Shown piece by piece: positions 15,504 through 24,570 of a DNA stretch of 64,000 nt (its first letter is position 1; each line of letters opens with the position of its first letter). Position numbers and translations under genes: made by a program. The DNA is taken from positions 124,001 through 188,000 of the forward strand of contig NC_009616.1 in the NCBI RefSeq assembly GCF_000016905.1, read 5' to 3'. Source of the DNA: Thermosipho melanesiensis BI429 (GTDB taxonomy: Bacteria > Thermotogota > Thermotogae > Thermotogales > Fervidobacteriaceae). Below the pieces are notes generated by a model that saw only the letters and a program-made list of their open reading frames with translations, had not been told where the DNA came from and did no database searches.

Positions 15504-17345
15504 TTATACGTAAGCACCTAAAAATTGACTTTTATAAAGTTCTGCATAAAAACCATTTTTTTCCATTAATTGTTTGTGTGTGCCTTTCTCTATTATTTGT
15601 CCCTCATTCATTACCAAGATCATATCAGCATCTCTAATTGTAGAAAGCCTATGAGCAATCACAAAATTCGTCCTACTGTGCATCAACCTTTTCATTGCAC
15701 TTTGTATGTATTTTTCAGTTAACGTATCCACATTACTTGTTGCTTCATCTAATATCAATATATCAGGATCTGCTACAAAAGCTCTAGCAATAGTTATAAG
15801 TTGTTTTTCACCCTGAGATATATTAGATGCCTCTTCATTTATCATTGCATCATAACCACCAGGGAGTGCCATAATAAAGTGATGGGCGTGTGCTAGTTTG
15901 GCAGCTCTTATTATTTCTTCTTCTGTGGCATTTTCTTTTCCATATGCTATATTCTCCCTTATAGTACCATTAAACAGCCAAGTATCCTGCAAAACCATTC
16001 CGAAAAACTTCCTTAAATTATTCCTCTTCAATTTTCTAATATCAACACCATCTATTGTTATACTACCACCTTGAATTTCATAAAATCTCATCAAAAGATT
16101 AACTAACGTAGTTTTTCCCGCACCAGTTGGTCCAACTATTGCAATTGTTTGTCCACTTCTTACCTCAATATTCAAATCTTCTATCAACTTTTTATCTTCT
16201 CTATAACTAAAATACACATTTTCAAATTTTATATTCCCCTCAACTTTTTCCAACTCAACAGCATCCTGAGGATCAGGCTTTTCCTCTTCTTCATCTAGAA
16301 TTTCAAAAACTCTTTCAGCAGCTGCAAGCGTTGATTGAATCATATTCATGATATTTGCAACTTGAGAAATTGGTTGATTAAACTGTTGAGAATATTGAAT
16401 AAACGCTTGAACATCACCAAGCTGAATTGCACGTTTTGTAACCATAATTCCGCCCATAATGGACACAATTACATATCCTAAATTACCCACAAATCTCATT
16501 ATTGGCATAGTAATTCCAGAAATAAATTGAGCCTTCCAAGATGCTCCAAATAATTCCTCATTATATTTTTCAAACTTTTCTATACTATCTTCTTCTCTAT
16601 TGTACCCCTTTACAACTATTAATCCGCTAAACATTTCCTCAACATGCCCGTTAACACTTCCAAGAGAATTTTGCTGATTCTTAAAGTATTTTTGTGACTT
16701 TTTCACTATAAATACTATTAATGAAATACTAATTGGTAGAGTTACCAAAGTTACAAGTGTTAACAACGGACTAATTGTAAGCATCATAATAATAACTCCA
16801 ACAATAGTCACAAGTGAAGTTATAAGCTGTGTTAAACTTTGGTTCAATGTATTACTAATTAAGTCAACATCGTTTGTTACACGACTTAAAATTTCTCCAT
16901 GTGTTCTTGAATCGTAAAACTTTAAAGGTAATTTCGAAAGTTTTTCCATAATTTCAGTTCTAAGTTTCTTCACTACTTTTTGAGAAATACCTGCCATTAT
17001 ATATTGCTGTATATACATAAAAAGAGCAAAAATCCCATACAAAATCCCCACTTTTATCAAAATTTGCAAAATTCCATCTAAATCAATTCTTGCATTTGAA
17101 AAGAGCCTTTTTGCCAAGAACCCTTGAAACAATTTCGTAGTTGCCTTTCCCAATACCTTTGGAGCAATTATACTAAAAACTGTACCCGTAATTGCCATTG
17201 CAAAAACTATTATTAATGGAACCGTATATGGCTTTAAATAACCCAGAAGTCTTTTCAACGCTTTTCTAAAATTTTTTGGTCTTTCTACTGCTCCCCTAAT
17301 TGGTCCTCCAGGCCCTCCCCTATGTACTGGTCTTTTTTCACTCAT
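15504..17345 (-). CDS. Heterodimeric ABC exporter, subunit with catalytic ATPase site (TM288-like)
   Basis: This 613-residue protein has six membrane helices (about 40-340) fused to an ABC ATPase: Walker A GPTGAGKT (405-412), Gln453, Walker B ending in Glu534 (ILDEAT), and switch His565. Its signature is degenerate (ISQGE, 509-513 instead of LSGGQ). This is the arrangement of TM288, the chain with intact Walker residues but a weak signature. It pairs with the next gene upstream, whose stop overlaps this start by 4 bases. Together they should form an inward-to-outward drug or lipid exporter. A charged and Gly-rich N-terminal tail (about 1-30) is a mild oddity. Confidence 0.93.
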   Translation of the reverse strand: MSEKRPVHRGGPGGPIRGAVERPKNFRKALKRLLGYLKPYTVPLIIVFAMAITGTVFSIIAPKVLGKATTKLFQGFLAKRLFSNARIDLDGILQILIKVGILYGIFALFMYIQQYIMAGISQKVVKKLRTEIMEKLSKLPLKFYDSRTHGEILSRVTNDVDLISNTLNQSLTQLITSLVTIVGVIIMMLTISPLLTLVTLVTLPISISLIVFIVKKSQKYFKNQQNSLGSVNGHVEEMFSGLIVVKGYNREEDSIEKFEKYNEELFGASWKAQFISGITMPIMRFVGNLGYVIVSIMGGIMVTKRAIQLGDVQAFIQYSQQFNQPISQVANIMNMIQSTLAAAERVFEILDEEEEKPDPQDAVELEKVEGNIKFENVYFSYREDKKLIEDLNIEVRSGQTIAIVGPTGAGKTTLVNLLMRFYEIQGGSITIDGVDIRKLKRNNLRKFFGMVLQDTWLFNGTIRENIAYGKENATEEEIIRAAKLAHAHHFIMALPGGYDAMINEEASNISQGEKQLITIARAFVADPDILILDEATSNVDTLTEKYIQSAMKRLMHSRTNFVIAHRLSTIRDADMILVMNEGQIIEKGTHKQLMEKNGFYAELYKSQFLGAYV

Positions 17346-19066
17346 GCTATCTCCTCCTCTGAAAGCTGAGAAGAAACTATTTCTTTATAAACTGTGCATG
17401 TATTCATCAATTCTTTATGAGTTCCTATACCAACCACCTTACCATTCTCCAAAACTATTATTTTATCGGCATTCATAACTGTTGCCACTCTTAATGATAC
17501 TATTATCTTTGTTGCATCGAAAAGTTTTTCTCTCAATGCTCTCCTTAATTTTGCATCAGTTCTAAAATCCAATGCAGAAAAACTATCATCAAATATATAA
17601 ACATCTTTTTTTCCTACAATAGCTCTTGCAATTGCAAGCCTTTGTTTTTGTCCTCCTGATAAATTCGTTCCACCTTGAGAAACCTTTGTTTTAATTCCAT
17701 CAGGTAATTTTGATACAAACTCCCAGGCTTGGGCTATTTTCAATGCTTCAATTATTTCCTCTTCTGTTGCATCTTTCTTACCTATTCTCACATTATCCTC
17801 TATTGTTCCAGAAAAAATAACTGGACGTGAAGGAGTTAATGAAATTCTTTCTCTCAATGTTTTTTGTGAAAATTCTTTAACATCCAATCCATTTATATAA
17901 ATTTTTCCACTTGTTGCATCATAAAATCTCATCAAAAGCTTTACCAACGTACTTTTTCCCGAACCTGAGCTTCCAATTATACCAACAACTTCTCCCTTTT
18001 TTATATCAAAACTTGCATTTGAAATCGCAGGTTCTTTACCACCTTCGTAATAAAAAACAACATCTTTAAATTCAATTTCTTCTATGTTAGATAATTTTTT
18101 TGGAATTTCTATTTCTTTGATCTTAGTTTCCTCATCTAAAACTTGACTTATTCTCTCAGCAGATGCAGTTGCTCTTGGAAGAAAAATAAAAATCACAGAG
18201 ATCATAATAAAAGAAAACATAATCTGCATAATATATTGCATTACGGCCATTAAATTCCCCACTTCTAATGCTCCTTTATCAACTTGTATAGCACCAATCC
18301 ATATTAAAAATACAATGGTTATATTCATAACAAGCAAAATAATTGGAAAAACAAGTGCAAACACTCTATTAACCTTTAAAGCTGTTCTTGTCAAATCTTC
18401 ATTTGCATCTTCAAACCTTTGCTTTTCGTATTCTGTCTTTGCAAATGCCCTTATAACCCTAACTCCCGTTAAATTTTCCCGCAATACTCTATTTAATTTA
18501 TCCAGCTTTTTTTGCATAGATTTAAAAAGTGGAATTGTATATTTTACTATGAAAAACATAGCAACAAACATAATTGGTAAAGAAACAAGCAATATCATAG
18601 ACAACTTAGGACTCTTTGAAATTGCCATTATGGTTCCACCTATTGCAGTTACAGGAGCAAGTGCAACTATTCTAAGCATCATAAACATAACATTTTGAAT
18701 TTGAGTTACATCGTTCGTATTTCTATTAATCAATGTTGAAACACCGTATTTATCAACCTCATTCAAAGAAAAATTCATAACCTTTTTAAACAACATACTT
18801 CTCAAATCTTTACCAAATCCCATTGCAATTCTTGCAGCAAAAAATGTTGAAATAACAGCTGCAGCGATATTTAGTAGAGTAATACCAAGCATTTTCCAAC
18901 CGACACTCCAAATATACTCAACATTTCCTCTTGCAACACCTTTATCTACAATATCAGCCATTAAATCAGGTAAATACAAATTCAAAATTGCCTGGATTGT
19001 AACAAAAAATAAAGTTAAAAATATTAAAAAGCTATACTTTTTAAGATACTTAAAAAGTTTTCTCAT
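17342..19066 (-). CDS. Heterodimeric ABC exporter, subunit with degenerate ATPase site (TM287-like)
   Basis: The 574-residue half-transporter has six membrane helices and an ATPase with Walker A GSSGSGKS (365-372) and a canonical LSGGQ signature (469-473). Three catalytic positions have changed: the Q-loop Gln is Ser413, the Glu after Walker B is Asp494 (IFDDSF), and the switch His is Leu525 (VSLRVAT). Its ATP site should bind but hardly hydrolyse nucleotide. Paired with the TM288-like partner, it would supply the good signature to the catalytic site. The order marR - TM287-like - TM288-like, with overlaps of 17 and 4 bases, indicates one operon. Confidence 0.93.
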   Translation of the reverse strand: MRKLFKYLKKYSFLIFLTLFFVTIQAILNLYLPDLMADIVDKGVARGNVEYIWSVGWKMLGITLLNIAAAVISTFFAARIAMGFGKDLRSMLFKKVMNFSLNEVDKYGVSTLINRNTNDVTQIQNVMFMMLRIVALAPVTAIGGTIMAISKSPKLSMILLVSLPIMFVAMFFIVKYTIPLFKSMQKKLDKLNRVLRENLTGVRVIRAFAKTEYEKQRFEDANEDLTRTALKVNRVFALVFPIILLVMNITIVFLIWIGAIQVDKGALEVGNLMAVMQYIMQIMFSFIMISVIFIFLPRATASAERISQVLDEETKIKEIEIPKKLSNIEEIEFKDVVFYYEGGKEPAISNASFDIKKGEVVGIIGSSGSGKSTLVKLLMRFYDATSGKIYINGLDVKEFSQKTLRERISLTPSRPVIFSGTIEDNVRIGKKDATEEEIIEALKIAQAWEFVSKLPDGIKTKVSQGGTNLSGGQKQRLAIARAIVGKKDVYIFDDSFSALDFRTDAKLRRALREKLFDATKIIVSLRVATVMNADKIIVLENGKVVGIGTHKELMNTCTVYKEIVSSQLSEEEIA

Positions 19067-19499
19067 CTTTCATCGCCTCCAAGTTATTTACAATCTTTTT
19101 TAATAAATTTTCTAATTCTTTCATCTCTAAATCTGAAAGTCCAGAAAAACACATTTTTTCAAATTCTTTTACCTTTTTTATTAACTTATCGTGTATACCT
19201 TTTGCTTTATCTGTAAGATATACATGAAAATATCTTCTATCATTTTCATCTATTTCTTTTTTAACAAATCCCGCTTTTTCTAATCTTTTTAACATAATAG
19301 CAACTGTTGAGGTATTCACCATCATATGTTCTGCTATCTCTTTTTGCGTAATGCCAGGAAATTTGTTTATTATAAAAAACATGGGAATCTGACCTGGATG
19401 TAGTTTGTATTTCTCCATTTCACTCCTTAAAATTTGAAACTTTAACTTTTCAATCTCAGAAAAAAGTAAAAATGCAAGAGAAAAATCATTTGAATTCAA
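19050..19499 (-). CDS. MarR-family transcriptional regulator of the exporter operon
   Basis: This 149-residue winged-helix protein carries the MarR core: GQIPMFFIINKFPGITQKEIAEHM, then NTSTVAIMLKRLEKAGFVKKE as recognition helix, and the wing ENDRRYFHVYLTDKA. Such dimers usually repress nearby efflux genes and release DNA on ligand binding. The start is TTG at 19499, with GGAG ahead; no ATG fits. It overlaps the TM287-like gene by 17 bases. An inverted repeat over its own -10 box (19518-19544) is a likely operator, so autorepression of the whole operon is probable. Confidence 0.92.
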   Translation of the reverse strand: MNSNDFSLAFLLFSEIEKLKFQILRSEMEKYKLHPGQIPMFFIINKFPGITQKEIAEHMMVNTSTVAIMLKRLEKAGFVKKEIDENDRRYFHVYLTDKAKGIHDKLIKKVKEFEKMCFSGLSDLEMKELENLLKKIVNNLEAMKDEKTF

Positions 19500-19517
19500 A
19501 TTATCATCTCCATATAC

Positions 19518-19544
19518 TTTGATGTAAAACTATTATACGTCAAA
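19518..19544. promoter_or_regulatory. Candidate MarR operator
   Basis: TTTGATGTA (19518-19526) and TACGTCAAA (19536-19544) are inverted repeats matching at 8 of 9 positions, separated by 9 bases. The right arm overlaps the -10 box of the marR-exporter promoter. Position and symmetry fit a dimeric repressor site. Confidence 0.65.
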
Positions 19545-19559
19545 TTATTTTTATGTCAA
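19532..19559 (-). promoter_or_regulatory. Promoter of the marR-exporter operon
   Basis: On the minus strand a perfect TTGACA (19554-19559) and a perfect TATAAT (19532-19537) are separated by 16 bases. The element overlaps the inverted-repeat operator candidate, so repression would block the polymerase directly. Confidence 0.88.
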
Positions 19560-19604
19560 GTTAGTAGTATAATTATAATAACAAAAATGTTTGGAGGGAT
19601 AATT

Positions 19605-22600
19605 ATGAAAAAAATACTAGCTATTTTGCTTATTTTTGTATCCGCAATATCTTTTCCATACATTTGGTTTTATTCTACCAATGTTTTAATTTATCCCAAT
19701 AGAACGGTAAACTTTGAAACTGACGAAAACTTTTTCGTTAAAGTATTTCGTTTTGATGTTTCAAAGGAAGCAGTAAAAGGTATTTTCTCAAATGGTGGAA
19801 CTCAATCAGAGTTTTCTATAAAAAACATCAAGAAAAATTTTTATTCACTAGAGCTTCCAGATGTTCCTGGTATATATTATGTAATTGTAAATGGAAAAGA
19901 AAGCATAGCAAGACAAATACTTTTTGTGACAGACCTTAAAGCTTTTATTGCTTCGACTAGCAATCAATTCTATTTCTCAGTATATGATCTAAGAAATAAA
20001 AAATTTTTGGAAAAACTTTATTACTTTGACAATTACACCACAAAAACCATAAATGGTCCCATATTCTCATTAAATATTGAAAAATACAAAGATAAAGTTT
20101 TCTTCTTAAAAAACAATATAGTTATACTTTCAAACTACGGAGGATGGTCAAATTATCCTGAAAGGAAAACTGTAGTATTTACTGATAAACCTATATACAA
20201 ACCTGGAGATACTATACACGTAAGAATCAACGCATTAAAAAAAGACAATACCAAATATATTCCATATCAAACAAAACTACATGTATCTTTAAAAGACCCT
20301 TTTAATAATATTGTTTATAAAGATACATTTGAAACTGACACATTTGGAGGAATAGTTTTTGATTACAAAACAACAGAAGAAATAATAACGGGAAATTATA
20401 CTTTAATCATCTCTGAAAACGATGAAATTCTTTCCAGGTATTATTTATTAGTTCAAGACTACACAAAACCAACATATACACTATCTCTTACCGCTAATGC
20501 AACACAGCTTATTGTAAGCGATACCTTACAGGTAAAATTAAATGCAGGATATTTAAATGGTGATCCAGTAAAAAACGCTGAAGTTTTATTTTATGCATTT
20601 AAAGGTTCCCATCTGATAAACAAAACCAAAGCAATGACAAACGAAAATGGCAAAGCCACCTATAACATCGTTACAAAAGAGGCTGGATATTACAGAATTC
20701 AGGCGTTAATTGTAGATGATTCTGGAATACAAAATGAAAAAAATATTTACGCAATGGTAAAAGCAGACAACGTTGATATTAAAGGTGCTATTGATAATGA
20801 AACATTAAAACTCAGAATCACAAATATTTCTGGAGACCCATTAAATGGCATTGGGGTTGTAAACATAAATGAAAAAGAAATTTATTTTGAAGTAAAAAAT
20901 GGATACGCAGAAATTGCCATACCCAAAAATACTTGGTGGATAGAGGTAAAGTTTGGGAAAGAAGCCAAAGTAATATATAAAAGTTTTTCAGTTAGTAATT
21001 CCGGAATTATAGTTGCAAATAAAAACAGTGTGAAACCTGGCGAAAAAATTAAAGTGGCAATTGATCCAAAAGATGATATAGGAGTGTTGGTTACCGGGGA
21101 AGAAAAAATAAGAAAATTTAATATTATCACTAAAAAATCCGAAATAGAATTAACAATTCCAATTGATGAAATTTCATCAACATATTTCATTGAGTTTTTT
21201 GGGTTAAAATATAACGACAGAGTAAAAATAAATGTAAACCATGATAGAGTGAAAACCTTGAAAATTAAACTAGATAAAACTCAATACAAACCCGGAGAAA
21301 TTGCAAATATAAAGTTTGAAAATTCTAAATCTTTAAAAATCGTAAGCGTTGTAGATGAAGGAATATATTTATTATCCAACGCAAAATCAGTTGTAAATCA
21401 ACTCTATCCTGAAATTAATTATCCTTCATATGAATTATACACTTCGAAAACATATGTTTATTTTAATAGGCTATCTGAGTTTGAGAAATCAAAAAAAAGT
21501 CATATATTTGCTTCTACAAAAGAATCTGAAGAAAGACGAATAAGGGAATATTTCCCAGAGACAGCATATTGGAATCCATCATTGATGAAAAATGAAATTT
21601 CTTTAAAAACTCCAGATAGTATTACCAAATGGAGAGTAACAGCTTATGAAATTTCTAAGAATTATATAGCAGAAGGCATCAAAACTTTTGTTGTAACAAA
21701 ACCTTTTGAAGTAAAGATTTTCGCCCCGGAATTTTTGGTTGAGGGAGATAAGGTTATAGGTGAAATATATGTAAAGAACTATACTGGAAAAATAGGAAAG
21801 GTTGATGTGAAATTAAATGTAAATAATGGGATGGTTGATTTTAATAGTGGAAGATATAAGATAGAAAAAGAATTGAAAATTCCGTTTACATTAAAAGACT
21901 TTAAAGAAGGTGATTTAAAAATTACAGCCGAAGCATCAATGTTAAGTGAATATGATGGAATAAAATTAACAATTCCTGTGAAACCAATTTATATTTCAAA
22001 AGATACAAGCAAAGTTGTAAAGATCGCTGGAAAAAAGGTTTTTGATAAGGATGCAAAGATAAGAGTAATAAATAACTTAAAAGATTTTTTAGAGCCTTCA
22101 ATCAAAGCACTTATACATTACCCGTATGGTTGTGTTGAGCAGACAATGAGTTCTTTTTACCCTGTACTTGTTGCAAAATCTTTTATTGAATACCCAAACT
22201 TAGATGACATTATTTTAAAAGGTCTTCAAAGACTTTTAAAATTCCAGCATACAGATGGAGGTTGGGGTTGGTGGACTTTCGATGATAGTGATTTATTTAT
22301 GACTTCATATGTTTTAGAGGGTCTTTACTATACTAAAAAACTTGGATTTTTTGTTCCAGAGAAAGTTATATTGGATGGATTAGAATACCTTAAAAATCAA
22401 CCAATCGATGGATATGCGGCTTTTATCTTGAATCTTTATGGTGAAAAAAATATAGATTTTAAAGCAAGAAACGTAGTTGATTATGTATATACTGATCCAG
22501 ATAAAATATATGAAATAGCAACTATAGGTAAAGATATTACATATATCAAAAGCAACCCATCAAACCATTTCTACACATCAATACATCTTACTAGCATTGC

Positions 22601-23528
22601 TGTTAGGACACTTACAAGGTATAACAAGTATCTTGATTTAAGAGATAAAATGATAAATTATCTTTTAAATAGCAAAAAAGGGCCTTTCTGGTATTCAACT
22701 AAAGATACAGCTTTTGCAATTCTTGCAATTATTGAAAGTCAGAAATTAAATGATTATAAGAGTAACATAATTTTTGAAGCAAAAGATAACAAAATTTGCG
22801 TATCTGGAAATGGTTTTGTTGATGTTGAATCAACTAAAAAGATATATGCTCAAAATCAATTTAATGACATAAATCTTAAAAATAGATTATACAAAAAATA
22901 TGACTTGTTATATGACGGAAAATATTTGGATGTTTTCTTACCAGTTAATACGCAATTTATTCCAATAAATATGTCTAAGATATCTACTCCTACTTTTAGT
23001 TCAGAAATTCCGGAAGAAATAGCAAGAATAATAATTGATGGAACACCAGTATTATTTGTTAATAACAAACTTTTAATTGAAGGGCCATTTAAATTTGTTG
23101 GAAATAATTATTATTTTGAGAAAGGATATTATGAAATTAATTTTACTAAAAATTATGATTATGAAATTCACAAAGGTGATGTTTTGAAAACTTCCATTTT
23201 TATAGACGGAACAGGTGAATATTTGGTAGTTGAAGAATACCTTCCAGCATGTGCCCAGGTTTTAAAAAATTATGTTGAAAGAACACCTGATTATGAAGGA
23301 AAATTTTCATACAGGTGGTATTCAAATGAAGATATATGGTATAGCTATAAAGATGTGAAAAAAGATAAAATTGTGTATTTTATAAGATATTTACATCCAG
23401 GAAAACTAGAATATTATTGGAGGGTAACAAGTGAAGGAATTTTTCATAAAAAACCAACGTACGTATACAACATGTACTATGAAGATACTTTTGCTATTGG
23501 TTCACTTTATCCCTTTAATATCAAATAG
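19605..23528 (+). CDS. Exported bacterial alpha-2-macroglobulin (thioester protease trap)
   Basis: This protein of about 1307 residues begins with a signal peptide (MKKILAILLIFVSAISFP). It has the A2M layout: MG-type beta domains including 'TDKPIYKPGDTIHVRI', a central segment running into 'YWNPSLMKNEISLKTPDS' and 'ITKWRVTAYEIS', then the thioester motif GCVEQT (C843, Q846) at the start of the alpha-helical thioester domain. A2M proteins trap attacking proteases and link to them covalently. GGAGGG lies 7 bases before the ATG at 19605; the ATG at 19587 has none. The usual E. coli-type partner PBP1C is absent. Instead a gluzincin-like gene and a DUF1175 gene overlap downstream, a YfaS/YfaT-like arrangement. 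Confidence 0.92.
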   Translation: MKKILAILLIFVSAISFPYIWFYSTNVLIYPNRTVNFETDENFFVKVFRFDVSKEAVKGIFSNGGTQSEFSIKNIKKNFYSLELPDVPGIYYVIVNGKESIARQILFVTDLKAFIASTSNQFYFSVYDLRNKKFLEKLYYFDNYTTKTINGPIFSLNIEKYKDKVFFLKNNIVILSNYGGWSNYPERKTVVFTDKPIYKPGDTIHVRINALKKDNTKYIPYQTKLHVSLKDPFNNIVYKDTFETDTFGGIVFDYKTTEEIITGNYTLIISENDEILSRYYLLVQDYTKPTYTLSLTANATQLIVSDTLQVKLNAGYLNGDPVKNAEVLFYAFKGSHLINKTKAMTNENGKATYNIVTKEAGYYRIQALIVDDSGIQNEKNIYAMVKADNVDIKGAIDNETLKLRITNISGDPLNGIGVVNINEKEIYFEVKNGYAEIAIPKNTWWIEVKFGKEAKVIYKSFSVSNSGIIVANKNSVKPGEKIKVAIDPKDDIGVLVTGEEKIRKFNIITKKSEIELTIPIDEISSTYFIEFFGLKYNDRVKINVNHDRVKTLKIKLDKTQYKPGEIANIKFENSKSLKIVSVVDEGIYLLSNAKSVVNQLYPEINYPSYELYTSKTYVYFNRLSEFEKSKKSHIFASTKESEERRIREYFPETAYWNPSLMKNEISLKTPDSITKWRVTAYEISKNYIAEGIKTFVVTKPFEVKIFAPEFLVEGDKVIGEIYVKNYTGKIGKVDVKLNVNNGMVDFNSGRYKIEKELKIPFTLKDFKEGDLKITAEASMLSEYDGIKLTIPVKPIYISKDTSKVVKIAGKKVFDKDAKIRVINNLKDFLEPSIKALIHYPYGCVEQTMSSFYPVLVAKSFIEYPNLDDIILKGLQRLLKFQHTDGGWGWWTFDDSDLFMTSYVLEGLYYTKKLGFFVPEKVILDGLEYLKNQPIDGYAAFILNLYGEKNIDFKARNVVDYVYTDPDKIYEIATIGKDITYIKSNPSNHFYTSIHLTSIAVRTLTRYNKYLDLRDKMINYLLNSKKGPFWYSTKDTAFAILAIIESQKLNDYKSNIIFEAKDNKICVSGNGFVDVESTKKIYAQNQFNDINLKNRLYKKYDLLYDGKYLDVFLPVNTQFIPINMSKISTPTFSSEIPEEIARIIIDGTPVLFVNNKLLIEGPFKFVGNNYYFEKGYYEINFTKNYDYEIHKGDVLKTSIFIDGTGEYLVVEEYLPACAQVLKNYVERTPDYEGKFSYRWYSNEDIWYSYKDVKKDKIVYFIRYLHPGKLEYYWRVTSEGIFHKKPTYVYNMYYEDTFAIGSLYPFNIK

Positions 23529-23949
23529 TATTAAAATTCCAAACCAAGTTATATGCAACTTTGAAATTCCATATGAAGTACGGAATGATTTGTACAAATT
23601 TCTAGATGAAGCGAGTTTAACACTACCAACCACACCAGTATCTGTATACGAAACTACTAATCTATATGAATTTAATAAAACTACTGGTATGCCATACAGC
23701 GTTGGTGGAATATACAAGGATTTTATTATTATCTTGCAACCAAGAGATGTTTTAATCAAAAAAGGAGTATTTTACAAGGTATTAACACATGAATTATTAC
23801 ATTGGGTATTATACGGCCTGAAAGAAGAATATCAGGAAGGATTGATATATTGGTGGTTGAAAGATTATGAAAAAGATGAGGTTGATAAGTTTCTTGATGT
23901 TTTTGATGGTGATTTACACAAATTTATTATTTCCAATTGGAAAGAGTGA
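23431..23949 (+). CDS. Small exported zinc-protease-like protein (peptidase MA / minigluzincin type)
   Basis: The 172-residue product has a hydrophobic signal-like stretch (about 17-33) and the zinc motif HELLH (120-124), followed by 'YQEGLIYW' with E136 as a possible third ligand. This HExxH...EGxxxY pattern is that of small peptidase-MA-like gluzincins. The start is GTG at 23431: GGAGGG lies 6 bases ahead (23419-23424), whereas an in-frame ATG at 23479 has no ribosome site. The gene overlaps the A2M gene by 98 bases in another frame, so their translation is coupled. A secreted protease beside a protease trap suggests a matched pair or a processing enzyme (inference). Confidence 0.7.
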   Translation: MKEFFIKNQRTYTTCTMKILLLLVHFIPLISNSIKIPNQVICNFEIPYEVRNDLYKFLDEASLTLPTTPVSVYETTNLYEFNKTTGMPYSVGGIYKDFIIILQPRDVLIKKGVFYKVLTHELLHWVLYGLKEEYQEGLIYWWLKDYEKDEVDKFLDVFDGDLHKFIISNWKE

Positions 23950-24529
23950 CTTAAAATCTTTAGAAAATTTAAAATTAGATGTTGAGGATTCTATGAACTT
24001 TAGACTTTGGTTTGTTGCGATTGCATTAGATAATGTTGATAACGAACATCCTACTTTTAAAACAAAAGATTGTTCAGGCTTTGTCTTTTATTGCATAAAA
24101 GAAGCTCTTAAAAAACATGATAAGGATTGGTTTGAAAAAACAGGTTACAAAGGACCGGTATTTGAAGATGTAAAAAAATACAACTATCCCAATACTCCGT
24201 TAGGTGTGAATATATTTTTTAATAGAAAAAAATATGTAAGTTATGTGGATGCATATAACCTTTTACACTATAATACTTACTTTATATCATATGAAAAAAG
24301 ATATGCTAAACCAGGAGATTTGATATTCTATTTCCATCCTGAAGATCCTGAATTTCCCTATCATGTAATGATATACACAGGAAATGGTTTTGTATACCAT
24401 ACAGGTCCTGAAGGTGAAGTTAGATATGTATCTTATGAAAATATGATGCTTGGCGATATGGCATGGAAACCTATTGAATTGAATCCTGCCTTTTTAGGAT
24501 ATTATGGATTAAAAATTCACTCCAATTAA
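23867..24529 (+). CDS. DUF1175 (YfaT-like) exported NlpC/P60-type protein
   Basis: The 220-residue product starts with a signal peptide (MKKMRLISFLMFLMVIYTNL). It has the catalytic pattern of the NlpC/P60 superfamily: KDCSGFVFYC, AKPGDLIFYFH, and YHVMIYTGNG. It most resembles DUF1175, the family of E. coli YfaT, which is also encoded next to an A2M-like gene (YfaS). That context supports the assignment and suggests that A2M and DUF1175 work together in the envelope, but no reaction is established. It overlaps the gluzincin-like gene by 83 bases. The ribosome site before 23867 is weak, so expression may depend on coupling. Confidence 0.8.
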   Translation: MKKMRLISFLMFLMVIYTNLLFPIGKSDLKSLENLKLDVEDSMNFRLWFVAIALDNVDNEHPTFKTKDCSGFVFYCIKEALKKHDKDWFEKTGYKGPVFEDVKKYNYPNTPLGVNIFFNRKKYVSYVDAYNLLHYNTYFISYEKRYAKPGDLIFYFHPEDPEFPYHVMIYTGNGFVYHTGPEGEVRYVSYENMMLGDMAWKPIELNPAFLGYYGLKIHSN

Positions 24530-24537
24530 TAAAAAAA

Positions 24538-24557
24538 GTGGAGCCAAAAGGCTCCAC
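24538..24557. terminator. Bidirectional intrinsic terminator
   Basis: GTGGAGCC-AAAA-GGCTCCAC is a perfect 8-bp stem with A7 to the left and A-rich sequence to the right. It separates the convergent DUF1175 and alcohol dehydrogenase genes. Confidence 0.92.
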
Positions 24558-24570
24558 AAAAATATTAAAG

